Shown: positions 1 to 11,172 of the stretch, piece after piece | How positions within the stretch are numbered: position 1 is the first letter of the stretch | How the letters are laid out: the number at the start of each line of letters is the position of its first letter | Origin: Vitellaria paradoxa | Taxonomy: Eukaryota > Streptophyta > Magnoliopsida > Ericales > Sapotaceae | Assembly: GCA_019916065.1 (NCBI GenBank) | Contig: CM034239.1 | Coordinates: 33,814,419 to 33,878,418, forward strand | DNA length: 64,000 bases | Direction of reading: 5' to 3' | The notes under the pieces: generated by a model | Seen by the model: the letters and a program-made list of their open reading frames with translations, nothing else | The model's database searches: none | What the model was told of the DNA's origin: nothing | Position numbers and translations under genes: made by a program

Positions 1-544
1 CGAAAACCTGTGATACACTTGATCTCTGTTTACACTAGCGTGAATTGGAGATCAATTCCATGTCCCGGTGATTTCGAACACGACTTCAAAACCCTGGAAT
101 CACAGTTTATTTACGAAATAAGGTTTTCTAACGTTGAATCTTCCGGCCTAATCTTACATGTGTAAAGATTAGGTTGAGTTAATTACATATTCGAGTTCAA
201 GCCTTCGGGGACATTACAGGACTAGGTTAAAGCCAAGTATTTTCATTCACCTAATTGTTTAAGCACAATTCACATCATTTGTTAATTTTTCAAATTGGTT
301 CTATTCTTAGTGTTTTCATTTTGTTAGTTTAACTTGTGTTTTTAAATGTTCAAATCATCTTCTCAATTACTTTCAAATCATCATCTCAATTCCCTATTCG
401 AAAACTCCAAAAAGATGTTCATATTTTCTTTTTAAGATTTTCGCAAGTGTTTTCGAAACCAAGTTTTCCAAAGATTTAGACACACCCTTGCTCCTTGTGG
501 AAGATGACCTAGGACTCACCTAGACTAAACTCAACTGACCTTTT
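1..544. other. No recognisable gene
   Basis: AT-rich sequence with stops in all frames. I recognise no gene. It adjoins the truncated reverse-transcriptase end of the minus-strand Ty3/gypsy element and may be unrelated flank or a very decayed part of that element. Confidence 0.4.
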
Positions 545-559
545 ATACTTGAGAGTAAG

Positions 560-847
560 CCACTACCAAATTAGAGAGCGGTCAACTTCCCGAATGAACT
601 TGGCTTTTAACAACTTGTTGACTTCTTGCTCATTGGCTTTGTTGCCCTTGAGACAGAAGATTCTTCTTTTCTACTAGACCAATCTGGCCCCTAGGAAGAT
701 GTTCAATTGATATGTCACCACCCTGGTATCTATGCCTAGCATGTTTTCGTGGAACTAGGCAAAAACATCTACATTATTCACCAAAAAGCTTCTTAGCTCG
801 CTCTTCAATTGCTTGGGAGTCTCCAAGCCAATTTTGACCGATCTATT
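560..847 (-). pseudogene. Ty3/gypsy reverse transcriptase N-terminal fragment
   Basis: The minus-strand translation downstream of the protease segment shows the sequence that precedes the RT palm in plant gypsy elements: a FHENMLGIDTRVVTYQLN segment, then KRRIF and EVNKLLKAKFIREV. At least three stop codons interrupt it. The fragment ends near 560, before any YxDD catalytic motif. It is non-functional and forms the truncated 3' end of this element. Confidence 0.7.
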
Positions 848-1342
848 CTACTCAAAAGAGTTGACCATGGTATTCTCCAATTCATCCACTGGTTCACCTC
901 TCCTCAATTCTTTATCATCCCTAACTTCCAAGCTGTCTACAACTAGTGTCTCCCTATATACATTTTGCTTGAGAGAGGATATGTAACACTCTCTTGTAGC
1001 CTTTTGGTTCCTCTTGGCACATCCAATATCATTTTCGGTTGGGAACTTGACTAGAAGATAGTATGTAGATGTGCCCACTTTAAATTGATTAAGGGCTGTC
1101 CTCCCAAGTATAACATTATAGGCTGACGGGCAATCGACCACCAAAAAGTTTATCAACTCCGTGGCTTGGTGTGGCTCTTCCCCTTGGATCATCAGCAAAA
1201 TAATAGATCTGTGTGGAGTCACTCGTTCCCCAATGAAGCCAACAAGGGAGGAGGACACTAGTTGTAGCTTCTCATTTCCAATCTTTATTTTTTCAAATGC
1301 CATCCAATACAGGAAGCTTACCGAGCTATCACTATCCAACAA
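848..1342 (-). pseudogene. Ty3/gypsy aspartic-protease region
   Basis: A 164-residue open stretch on the minus strand matches the post-gag protease region of plant Ty3/gypsy polyproteins: a DSDSSVSFLY segment where the DxGSS active site normally lies, then FLVVDCPSAYNVILGR and LVKFPTENDIG. The catalytic motif reads DSDSS rather than the usual D-S/T-G-S, which suggests loss of activity. It lies in order between gag (higher coordinates) and the RT fragment (lower coordinates). The window from about 1343 to 1700 is the frame-shifted bridge to gag. Confidence 0.75.
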
Positions 1343-1679
1343 AATTTTTCAAATCTTGAAATTGACAATTATCGACGAAATGACTAGGGGGTCATCATAT
1401 GGCTAACGTATTTCTTCAATCTTTTCTTCGGTGAAAGTGATTAAGTGATGCTAAGCTCAGGCCTTTTTGTTTGGTCAGTCAATTGTTAGCACCTCTCTGC
1501 TCCTGCTAACTTCCCGGGCATACTTTCGTCTTACACTAAAGGATTCCCCTCTAGCTACTAACTCACCAAAAATAACTCTTATTTCTCTAATCTATTGGTT
1601 GTTCTGTCTTGCTCGGTTGGGAATCCTTTATTCAAGACTTCTTCTTCTTCTGGGGCCCTTCTGTTGTTGTCCCAACTGG

Positions 1680-3124
1680 CTACAAATCTACCTAGCCATC
1701 ATTGTCTAATCAATTCCTCAACCCATCTCTTCAGATCAACACAATTGTCTGTGTCATGTCCATGATCCCTATGAAGCCTGCAATACTTTGCTCGGGATTG
1801 CTTATCAGCTAGTGTCCTAAACTTCTTGAGCCACTTTAAGGCGAATCATTTTGAATTTCATAAAAAACATTCTTTAACCTGTATTAAGAGAAGTAAAATT
1901 ATGGTCAAGATCACCGTATCGTCGTGTGCTATGGTCAAACTTGTCATCGAACCTCCGATTCTTAGAATTTTGATAATCCTGAGCATTCCCAGAATCACTT
2001 GGCCGCTCTTTATCTATTTTGAAGCCTCTTGCCCCATCGCTTTTCTCATTTTGCCCTCAAGCCATCCTCCACGTTGATATGTTTTTGAGCTCGAACTATT
2101 AGCTCAGCCATATCAACAGGTGCTTTCTCCAGAGTTAAGGCCATAAATCTAGGTGTTCTCAACCACACATGAAGGCTTTAACAGCCACTTTGTCATTTGC
2201 TTCGTCTATCTCTAAGATTTCCTTAGTGAACCTCCTGACATAATCTCTGAGGGGCTCATCTTGCCCTGCTTGATTGTTAAGAGGTGGGTGGCTGGTTTTT
2301 TTCTGCTTTTTCCCTCCAATAAAGTGGCCCACAAATAGTTTGCCAAGCTGTGAGAAATTGATAATGTTGCCTGGCTTGAACTTATTGAACCATAATCGAG
2401 CCAAGCCCTTGAGTGTTGCCAGGAATACTCGACACATGATCTCGTTGGGACAAGCATGTATACGCATCAAAGTTTTGTACATCTCCAGATGGTGAAAAAG
2501 ATCCTTCGAACCATCAGAAGAGTCAAGTGCAGGCATTTTGAATTTGGGTGGTAGAAGATAAGCCATTACCGCTTAGGAGAAAGATGAATCTCCATTAGTA
2601 TCTGCTTCGTCCATTATGTCTGGGCCTTTGATTGCCGCAAGGATGCCATAAATCTAGGCTTGCATGGCCCTCATTGGTCCCTCCCATGGATGGACATTGG
2701 CGTCCCTCACACTTGCCCCCTTTGTGCGTGACGGGTCAGGATGATTGCTAGCTCACTATCAGCTCCAACGGTCCTTTCTTGCCTCCTGGATTCTTCTGGT
2801 TGCCTGATAGGGATTTTATTTCCCCCACGGCACTTGCTCTATTTGCTCCCTATCATTCGCCATTTCCTCCACCATTCACTTTAACTATTCTCTTGTTATA
2901 TACTCCATTAACAAAGGGATCCACTAGGGAGATGGAATGTGAATAAGGGCCAGATTCTGCTGCTGAAGTAGCGCCTAATTTTGGGTCACTAGAGTCTGCA
3001 TGACCGCCATCATCTTTCTCATTTGGTTCTCAATGGCATTGATTTTTTTATCATTCTGATTTTCCATTGTTTCTGTTGGTTGTGACTGCGATTGAGTATT
3101 TGTGCTAGACCTGGTTTGGACCAT
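1680..3124 (-). pseudogene. Ty3/gypsy gag pseudogene
   Basis: The gag polyprotein would package the element's RNA. The minus-strand start is at 3124, with an N-terminus rich in Q, T and S (MVQTRSSTNTQSQ) followed by a basic coiled segment, stopped near 2980. The best preserved part is 2566-2159 (135 residues), with the retrotransposon gag core including LARLWFNKF and RDYVRRFTKE. Past a stop at 2159 the frame goes on with MAELIVRAQKHINVEDG near 2060-2110. Around 1680-1790 a GHDHDTDNCVDLKRWVEELI segment resembles the short zinc-finger-like region between gag and protease. Several stops and frame changes make it a pseudogene. Confidence 0.75.
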
Positions 3125-3400
3125 AAAAGTTACGAAAAAATTCAGTTCTCATAGACAGTTTCAACTGATAACTCAATAACTACATACCTGTTGAAGTCTA
3201 ATCCAAGCCTAGAAAGCTATCTAGTACACCGGTACGGTGCCTGCTAAAGAGTATCTGATGCTTAAGTTAGTAAAAGAGTAAAGAAAGTATTTTAGCAGAG
3301 TTTCAGTAAAATAAGAGTGTGCGTACTTGTGTACTTGAGAAGATGGTGTATATTTATAGAAGTGCGGAGCCTATATAGGCAAGATGCATATGAGCCTCAT

Positions 3401-3784
3401 ACAATCATGCTTCTACCCAACTGGATTATGTCAAATGTGTTGTAGATCTCAAGGTTGATTCCCTTAATTAAATATCAAAACTGTTAAGTAGCAAGCAGCA
3501 CTTTCCTGGGTACAAATCACAAAATATGCATAGGTACAAATCATAAAATATTCCAAAAGATGGTTATACACGTGATTGTGATATAAGCAATTTTATCTTT
3601 AATACAATGGTCATTTAGCCTAACTGAGGTCCATATTGCTCGATTGGCTCGAATCATGATGGTCATTCGGATGAACGTGTTTGGTCAGGTGCACCATATC
3701 AATACCTCAAGAAGCCTCATGTATTCTTTGATTTAATGTATCAGTAGAGATGATCAAGAAAAATTAGCTTCATAATCCAAGAAC
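3401..3784. other. Spacer without recognised genes
   Basis: AT-rich spacer between the gypsy remnant and the receptor-kinase pseudogene. No convincing coding potential; it may hold LTR remains of the gypsy element. Confidence 0.35.
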
Positions 3785-3853
3785 TTGATTACGATGGAAC
3801 TTCCAATTCCAGAGAATCATCATTTGAGACTTACCAAAAACAAAGAATCATCA

Positions 3854-4795
3854 ATGGAGACCTTCCCTTTCATCATCCTTTGCACTCTAATGTCATCCTT
3901 AGTGTTTGAAATCTCCACTGCAACTGATACAATAGCAGTAGATCAATCCATTACTGCCAGTGAGACCTTAGTATCCTCCTGCCAAAAGTTTGTACTGGGA
4001 TTCTTTACACACAGTGGTTCCAACAGCCAGTCCTTCTTGGGCATATGGTATAAGAATTATCTACAAATCGTAATAAGGGTTGCAAACAGAGAAAACCAAG
4101 TATCAGATTCAAATGGGCTCTTAACGATAAGAAGCAATGACGGAAAACTTGTTCTCCTCGACGGAACAAAGAATGTCATTTGGTCCTCAAAATCTTCAAC
4201 ATTCCTGCAAAAGTAAAACTCATCATCAGTAGTTGCTCAAATTTTAGATTCTAGCAGCTGTCTTTGTGGACAAGACCACCCAGAAAATTATACGTGGCAA
4301 AGTTTTAATTACCCATCTGACACTCTGTGACCTAGTATGAAGATTGATTGGGACTCAAAAACCGGCCTAAACCGTTATCTGACTTCCTGGAAAAATGTGA
4401 CTAACGCATCTCCTGGAGACTTCACTCTCAAAGTTGATGTCACAGGGCTCCCTCATTTGCTTCTTCGCAAAGGTCTGAGAAGAAGTTTCACAGCGGGTCG
4501 TGGAGTGGGATTCAATTTACAGGAACTAGTTTGACATCGAACCGCGTTATCAAACCCATTATGGTTACTAATCCTGATGAGGTTTATTACACTTATGAAG
4601 CTAAATCTAATATTCTTACAAGATTTGTGGTGCATCAGTCGAATTTGCTCCAGACGTTTTTTTTTGCAAGAGGGGAGCCCTGAATGGGTATTTATGTACA
4701 CCGTACAAAATGATTTGTACGATGACTATAGGCAATGTGGTGCTAATGGAATTTGTAAGATTAACAAAAACACAATTTGCAAGTGCTTGGAGCGA
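3854..4795 (+). pseudogene. S-domain (G-type lectin) receptor-like kinase, truncated pseudogene
   Basis: Intact relatives are plasma-membrane receptor kinases with an extracellular bulb-lectin domain, an S-locus glycoprotein domain, an EGF/PAN region, one membrane helix and a Ser/Thr kinase. The ATG at 3854 opens a hydrophobic signal peptide (METFPFIILCTLMSS), then lectin-domain sequence with FVLGFF and FLGIWYKN. Stops fall at 4214-4216 and 4328-4330 in the same frame, yet the reading continues through ENYTWQSFNYPSDTL and TGLNRYLTSWKN. A frameshift near 4490 precedes PDEVYYTYEAKSN, and a last segment (CGANGICKINKNTICKC) matches the EGF-like end of the S-domain. Transmembrane and kinase parts are absent: homology stops near 4795 and AT-rich DNA and a viral relic follow. 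Confidence 0.85.
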
Positions 4796-4934
4796 TCTGT
4801 AACTAATAAAATTAAATATTTTATGAATATAAACAATTAATAATTATAAACAAAATTACATTTTGAAACATAGTTCCAATTTTTATTTTAGAAAAAAAAA
4901 ACAACAAAAAACAAAAAATAGAAAATATAAATAG

Positions 4935-5555
4935 AAAAAGATAACATTAGCAAATGGCCTCTTAATAAATTAAGAAAAATAATCCCTATTAATAGGAGTA
5001 TTGGATTTGCTTCAAAATATTCAAATGAAATTACTAATATTAAATAATTACAACAATATTTAGAAAGTCTTAATTATGCGTCTTCATATTACGAAGACTT
5101 AGTCAAAGGCATACCTATTCTTTATGACAAGTTGAATCTTATACGTTGGACTCCAAAATAGTTAGTTAAAAAAAAATTAAAACTAAAGTTAAAAATTTAT
5201 GTTGTCTTAGTTTTGTTAATCCAACTTGATTTAAGATAGTTGAAATTAATGCATCCAATATTGACTATAGAAGTATTCTAAAGCAAAAGAATCATAAAAA
5301 CAACCAAAAATATTTGGTTAGATTTGCTTTTGGTAATACAATTTAAATATGTGACAATTGAAAAAGAATGTTCCCTATTGTAAAAAGTATAAATAAATTT
5401 CAAGAAGTTTTACTTAATAAAATATTGAGAATTTATAGAAACCACCTCTTCAATTTACACCCTTTTGTTGCCTATAAACATGTCTTCTCTTGCAAAAGCC
5501 AATTTGTTTAAAGACAATTATTCAAAATTTTCTTAAACAGACTGAGATTAGAAAT
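4935..5555 (+). pseudogene. Ancient caulimovirid RT/RNase H relic
   Basis: Broken plus-strand translations align collinearly with the RT-RNase H junction of the intact ORF1 in the block to the right. At 4997-5161 the relic reads FASKYSNEI, LQQYLESLNYASSYYEDL and later WTP, against FASKFPNEI, LQRFLGSLNYISEYYQKL and WSP. At 5236-5455 it reads IVEINASNIDYRSILKQ, then YLVRFAFGNT and KFQEVLLNK, against IVETDASDLGYGGILKQ, LVRFTSGTW and KFQSDLLNQ. The first RNase H aspartate is replaced by Asn. Several stops and frame changes occur and no other viral part is present. It is far more diverged than C1-C8 and represents a separate, older insertion. Confidence 0.75.
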
Positions 5556-5697
5556 ATCACTTTAATCCCTTGTTTTAATTATAATAATTAGATCTTTATC
5601 ATTTTAGTTAAAGTGTAATTAAATCCTTTTATTAAACACTGATGGTACCCAAATGTTACGACGAAGGTAATTTTATCAATTTACATCATTCTTTCTG

Positions 5698-5817
5698 AAC
5701 ACCAAATTAAACCTCCGGCTAGGACTCCTGTCCCTACTGCTGCACTAATCCTTATCAACACCCAAGTAAACCTCCGGCGAGGACACATGTCCTTACTACT
5801 GCTCTAATCCTTACCCT
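5698..5817. repeat. Imperfect tandem duplication, 2 x 60 bp
   Basis: Two adjacent 60-bp units each contain AAACCTCCGGC and, farther on, CTAATCCTTA. They differ at several bases, so the duplication is not recent. No function is apparent. Confidence 0.7.
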
Positions 5818-5930
5818 TTTCACGTCACAGTATTAATTCCTTCAATGTACAAAATATCCCCACCCCCAAAATATCTTTCTCTGACTTTTCAAGCAAATCA
5901 GTGAAGCCATACAACCACTAAGTTAGAAAA

Positions 5931-5960
5931 TATACATATATATATATATATATATGTATT
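5931..5960. repeat. TA dinucleotide microsatellite
   Basis: A run of alternating T and A covers about 30 bases. Confidence 0.85.
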
Positions 5961-6677
5961 TAATTATAAATTATTAAATGAAAGAGATTACTATAGAAAG
6001 ACGAAATTTAACCTGGCTTCAGTTAAAAAGTGTGTTTTCTTAATGATATTTAGAGTGATAAAAAATAATATAAATGAGATAAATTATGAGTTCGTAATTT
6101 ATACAATAAAATAAAAAATAAATAATTTTTAAAAATTTTTAAAAAATTTTCTGCGCTAAACCGACCCTTAGTACAGTACAGATGACTAATGACTGTAATG
6201 TTTCTTGATCATCTACATCAAATACAAAGTATCAACCTCATAATAGTGTTTTCTGCCCAAAAACTTGATATGCTGGCATTATTTTTAATTCGCCAAACTT
6301 CGACTCCTGACACTTTTATTTTATTTTATTTTAAGTAACCCAGTCCCCCCACCCCCAAAAAAAAAAAAAATCTTTGTTAGTTCTCATTCGGTCGGTAGAA
6401 ACAATGCTTTTAGCGCTGGGACCTTTACATTAATTGATCCAACGCCAGTTTTAAAACATTTATTTCATATTTAAACATGGGCCCATTTAGAGTTGTAAAA
6501 AATAAGATAAAATAAGAAAAAAAACATAATTGTGATAAATTTTAACATTTGGTATTTTTTACAAATTGCATTTTTTAGAAATAAATAATGATAAACTGTT
6601 AAAACAATTTTTTCAAATCCGTTCTAATAGATTCAAAAAATCTCTAATCAACGTTTTGCACACTTAATAGTTCTTCT

Positions 6678-7022
6678 CTCTCTCTCTCTACAAAACACCT
6701 TTGGAAGCGGTCTATCCACCTCTACTGCAGCAATCAACACTTTTCATTTTCAGCGACTTATTGCCCTCATTTCCTTGCCCCCCCCCAACACACACGCGTA
6801 CACACTCTCTCTCTCTCTCCAAAGGTTTGATTGAATTGATTTTTCATCACAACCCTACTTTGTTCCTCCCCTCTCTCTCTCTCTCTCTCACTCTCTCTCT
6901 CTCTCTCTCTCTACAAAACACCTTTGGAAGCGGTCTATCCACCTCTACTGCAGCAATCAACACTTTTAATTTTTAGTAATTTATTGCCCTCATTTTCCTT
7001 GCCCCCCAACACACACGCGTAC
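6678..7022 (+). repeat. Direct duplication at 223-bp offset
   Basis: A block of about 120 bp starting after a CT run (ACAAAACACCTTTGGAAGCG, then TCTACTGCAGCAATCAACAC) occurs at about 6688-6800 and again at about 6911-7022. The second copy is interrupted at 7022 by the LTR-like insertion and resumes at 10707-10730. The copies differ at a few bases. Short open frames across them are artefacts of the repeat. Confidence 0.8.
6873..6911. repeat. CT microsatellite
   Basis: A CT dinucleotide run of about 39 bases with one interruption lies between the two duplicated blocks. Shorter CT runs occur near 6675-6688 and 6806-6820. Confidence 0.85.
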
Positions 7023-7749
7023 TGTAATAACCTGAATTTTTTTTCCTTAATTAAATTATTTAAGTGTGGTAGTAATATTTATTATAGTAAAAATCTAGAA
7101 AATTGAGCATTTGAAAATTTTTGGAATGATAAAAATTAGTTGAAAAATTTTTCGGATTAAATTTCACCCTATGTGGGAGTTTAATGTAGAATTTCTAAAA
7201 TTTTTATCCAAACACTTCTTAGCCCAATTACTTATTTGGTTCAAACCAAGACCATTAACCCATGGGTCAACCCTTTTCTTTGACTCATCTCAACTCATTT
7301 CAACTCACTTTATCACTCAATGAATTGACTCATGAATAGTTGCTCTAAATTATTTCCCGACAACTTCATTTCTATCTTACATACACTCTCACCATCTTTC
7401 AAAATTATTTGACTAATTGGACAAAGAGAAGACCCACATTGACGACCTTAAAGCATCTTTTTCAAATTATTTAGCAAACAAGATTTAAAGCATTTTGTTT
7501 GAAAGCTAGCATGATTTAAAGCATTTGGTTAAATTGTCAAAAAGCTAGCATGATTGTTTAAATTTGTCAAAACGTTAGCTTGATTCCCGGATCATGCCAC
7601 CTCCATACATCTTCCCCAATGCTTTTCTTAAATGATATGGTTAGATAGTCAAAAAGTAAGCATGATTCTTGGATCATGCTACCAATTGTATAGGCATGAT
7701 CTTATCTTAGTTGATTTTTTTCTCCACCAATAAATTTCTCTACACTCCC

Positions 7750-7755
7750 TATAAA
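7750..7755 (+). promoter_or_regulatory. Candidate LTR TATA box
   Basis: CCCTATAAATTGTG lies about 730 bases into the LTR-like element in a GC-richer local context. It is a plausible promoter of the parent retrotransposon; sequence match only. Confidence 0.35.
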
Positions 7756-9054
7756 TTGTGTGTCTTCAAAGAGAAGAAAATAGGAGAGAAATAATAATAA
7801 ATTATTAATTAGTGAGGCTGAAGATTTGGTGTTGCTTGGAGGAAGAAGAAAGGCTTGGAATTTTCCAATTTGGGTGGTGTTCAAAGCTAACTCATTTTTC
7901 CTTCTCAGACTTGGTCATTAATATCTTCATTGAGGTAGGATGATGAACCTCCTAAAATATATTTGATGCATTTTCTGGTTTGAAGTATGAAACTTGATTG
8001 TGATAAAAATAAATACCCGTATATTGGGGCTAGGGAAGCCAAAATTTTGACTGATGTAACTCAGTATGCTGACAGCTCTCTATTTGTAACTTCTTATGTG
8101 CTTCTGACCCCTAAAACGGTGGAATTAGGCTTCGGCTAAAACATAAAAGTTGTAGCCCTTTCAGTTTTCTTTTCAACCCAAAAAGAATTGCATCAATCCG
8201 ATTTGTGAGTCAAAAGGTATGCCTAAAATACTGAGCACGTGTAAAACTGTATTTTCTGAACAAACTGAATTCAAAGCTGTTTTTGTACCTTTAGACCTTA
8301 GAATTTTAAAAAATGTAAAACATGAAAGTTGTAGGTCTTGAAGTCTAGTTTCTACAGATGTAAAGTTTATAGATATTGGAGTCTTGCTCTATTTTATATG
8401 AATTTTCTTTCAAGCTGCTATTTTGCTTAGCTTTAATTGATGCTTGTTTGGATTTGTTTAGAATATTATGTTTAAAGATTTATTTAAATTTTCAATTTCC
8501 TTCTGTTAGTTATTGTCATGTTAATAATTTCTATTGATATGAAATTATTTTAAACTAGATATTATGTATTATTTGACACTCTAATATTGATAATAATTGA
8601 TTTAGATAATCAGTTTCATCATGGATAGTTGGATGACTTATTCAAACTAAAATGCTAGTATTTGATAAAATGCCCAAAAGAAACAATGGACTTGTTCTTT
8701 TCTCATTTGGTCTTTCTTAAATGAATTTGATTTATTTTTGGCATTGTTTTGTCAACCTAGCAAGTTATATAATTATATTTTTATGATTAAGTGAATTTAA
8801 TAAAACTCATTTAATACCTTCCTAAACATTGGAATAATTCTGTGGACATTTGTGGATATCTTGAAGCCAAAAACCTATGATAAGGGTTTGGTTATAAATA
8901 AGATGATGATTGGAAATTTATTTAAATTATTTTTGAATAAAATAAAACTTATCAATTTTGCTAAAAATTAAATATAAGTACAAGAGCTATTTATTATTTT
9001 TATATTCCATAAAATAATAAAATAAAAGGTAAAAGGAGCAAAAATCGAGATTTG

Positions 9055-9128
9055 CAGCCAATGAGGTTCGAACTTGCGACTTTAAATCGCAATTAGGGTC
9101 GCCCACCCACTAAGCTACCAACCTCGGC
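9055..9128 (-). repeat. tRNA-like / SINE-like sequence 1
   Basis: On the minus strand GGTAGCTTAGTGGGTGGGCG resembles a pol III A box and AGTTCGAACCTC a B box, at roughly tRNA spacing. The acceptor and T-stem pairings are poor, so this is a decayed tRNA-derived sequence (SINE head or tRNA pseudogene) and not a functional tRNA gene. Confidence 0.4.
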
Positions 9129-9887
9129 CTAATTAATATACCATTAGAAATAATTTTATTCTTATCAAATTTGGTATGGTAAACTTGTCAAAACAATTAA
9201 CTAAAATACTAATTTGTATTCTAATTTTTTTTTTTTTTACTTGCTAATTGTTAATTTACATATAGTATCTACCTTTGTGGTAATGATATTGATGACTATG
9301 TTAAATCTTTGATTTATTGAGAATTACTATTAAAGTATGGATATAGATAAAGTGCTTAAAAATATACTGCATGTGACTGAATAATCTCACTTTTGATTCA
9401 TCGTCCGGGAACATTGCCGGTTGTTATTAAAAATGTTTGATTTCCATACAAGGTACCCTTGGAATGTGAAAGGGTGAGAAGAAATTAAGGCACTTGGTGC
9501 TAAAGCTATTTTTGGCAATGGGGTCATGGGTGGGTAGAAATGGCCTTTTAGATGAAGATGGGAACATGCATTTTATTTGGGAGATGCTTCCTTCTGACCT
9601 GGCCAGTTAGGTAGCTGGTCGCGACGGCTAGGTTTTTGGTAGGTGACACCGTCGGTATGCATTGGATGCTAAGCCCGTAAAGTCACTGGTTCCCAAGGCT
9701 GGGGGTAGAGGAGGATAGGAGTATGATTATCTTAGGAGGATTTAGATTAAACTCCTTTACAAAATTTTACTGTGACCAGCAACCTCTCTTGTTATGTATG
9801 AATGATGTGTTGGAATTATTTAATTATATTCAATTCCTCTCGATTAATATTTTATAAATATATATATATATATATATATGTATGAAA

Positions 9888-9958
9888 CCTGTATCGCTAC
9901 GGGGTTTGATCCCGAGACCTTGAAGATCTAAATCTGAGATCTCTACCACTGCGACACA
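9888..9958 (-). repeat. tRNA-like / SINE-like sequence 2
   Basis: On the minus strand GTCGCAGTGGTAGAG resembles the tRNA D-arm/A box, and GGGATCAAACCCC forms a T-arm with a B-box-like loop. The rest does not fold into a clean cloverleaf. A TA microsatellite (about 9856-9880) lies next to it. Probably a tRNA-derived retroposon fragment inside the LTR-like element. Confidence 0.4.
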
Positions 9959-11172
9959 GACTTCACTGTGGTATACACATCAGTATTTAACTATTTTACA
10001 TGTAAGTAAAATAGTAGTTACGGTGACGGTTTCATCGAACCGTTGTAAGTATAATTTATATTATTCAGTTGAGATCTATTGAATTAATTATTGCATAAAT
10101 AGTATGCCACCTAAACACATTCACTTAATACAGTATAGTATTACAACCACTGCATATAGGCACCTAGGAGATTCTGATTACTGGGCTTTAGTAGCTCACC
10201 CCTTGTGGGAATATTTTTTTCAGGATATTAAGCACAGGGATACAGAAGATGAGCTGGAAAGAGATTAATTTCTCTTAAATATTCCATCAGAATAGTTATC
10301 TAATTTTTTTCTTCTTTCCTGCACAGAGCTGGAGGATTTTATTTTTGGTCTGTAATAATTGTTGGATGATTGTAATTATTAACCATAGACCTAATTTGCT
10401 TTTATTTGGTATGTAATGTTAATCGCGTGGTTGGGACACTTAGATGGCTCTGTAATATTTTTCCCTATTTTTATTTTGTGCCCTGTAGTTGAAATCCCAT
10501 CAAATGGTTCAGTCCAATGACTTATAAATATTGTTTGGGATAAACATGAGATTTTGACTATCTTAAATTTTTCTTACGGGTCAACTCCAATCTGGAGGAA
10601 AACTCTGGGGTGTGACAGCGTGTTATTATCATCTTATTTTTTATACCTAACAAATAAATCTCAAGTCACCCCTGGACATTCGGTTATGAAAATCCGGGGC
10701 GTGACACGTACACACTTTCTCTCTCCCCCCAAATTACGTTTTTTGAAGATAAACAGTGATAAATCATTAGAATGATTTTTTCAAATTCATTTTAATAGAT
10801 TCAAAATTTCCAATCAATATTCTATACACCAAGGCCCCATCTGTTGGACTGTTTAAATGGTTGAAAACATTTAATCGTAAGAACGAAATGAAGCAAACTG
10901 TTGGAATAGTTTCATAGGCCCAGGCCACAATAGTACTTATTTGAAAACTTTTGATTCGGGGAATATGATTGCCAAAAAAAAATTTCGCACTCAATTAACC
11001 TCCTTTTAGGTTTTCTGTTTTTTTTTTTTTTTTTTAGCGAAATATCAAATGTTTTTTAAATTAGTAAATGTGAGAATATGTAAAAGTGTAATAGAGAATT
11101 TTAGTAGTTTTTAAAGATTATTGGAATTTTATTTTGTTTTATTTTGATTTTTCACACACCAAACAATGCCAT

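Larger units (their letters stand above)
545..3400 (-). mobile_element. Degraded Ty3/gypsy LTR retrotransposon, truncated in pol
   Basis: Read on the minus strand, this stretch carries gag, a cysteine/histidine-type linker, a retroviral-type protease segment and the start of reverse transcriptase, in the usual gag-PR-RT order. Many stops and frame changes interrupt it, and the RT is cut off near 560, so integrase and the 3' LTR are absent. The gag start codon is at 3124-3122. The AT-rich stretch up to about 3400 would hold the primer binding site and 5' LTR end, but I could not define LTR borders. The family wording is typical of plant Ty3/gypsy polyproteins; the lineage within Ty3/gypsy is not assigned. 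Confidence 0.75.
5556..6477. other. AT-rich intergenic DNA
   Basis: No gene recognised. The stretch includes a two-unit 60-bp repeat (5698-5817), a TA microsatellite near 5931-5960 and short poly-C/poly-A runs near 6344-6371. Confidence 0.5.
7023..10706. mobile_element. 3684-bp solo-LTR-like insertion
   Basis: The insertion begins TGTAATAACCTGAATTTT and ends AAAATCCGGGGCGTGACA. It thus has the TG...CA ends of an LTR, and the ends form an imperfect inverted repeat of about 18 bases. It is flanked on both sides by CGTAC (7018-7022 and 10707-10711), a 5-bp target duplication typical of LTR retrotransposon integrase. No gag, pol, primer binding site or second LTR lies inside. The best reading is a solo LTR of an element with very long LTRs; a large retrotransposon derivative is the alternative. 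A TATA-like box at 7750 hints at plus orientation. The insertion interrupts the duplicated block to its left. Confidence 0.75.
6478..11172. mobile_element. Possible non-autonomous TIR element, split by an LTR insertion
   Basis: The left border (6478 onward: GGGCCCATTTAGAG, then A-rich AAAAAATAAGATAAAAT) resembles the reverse complement of the right border (ending near 11172: GGCATTGTTTGGTG, then AAAAATCAAAATAAAA). A block of about 100 bp near the left (6560-6660) recurs near the right (10730-10830) in direct orientation. Without the 3684-bp LTR insertion and its target duplication the unit would be about 1.0 kb. I could not prove a target-site duplication, so the borders and the call are tentative. 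Confidence 0.3.

Noticed and set aside
1161..2077. Plus-strand frames of 80-83 codons
   Set aside because: They are shadows of the minus-strand gypsy gag and protease.
6701..7106. Two similar small frames beginning MEAVYPP
   Set aside because: They come from the duplicated block and CT microsatellites and show no coding bias.
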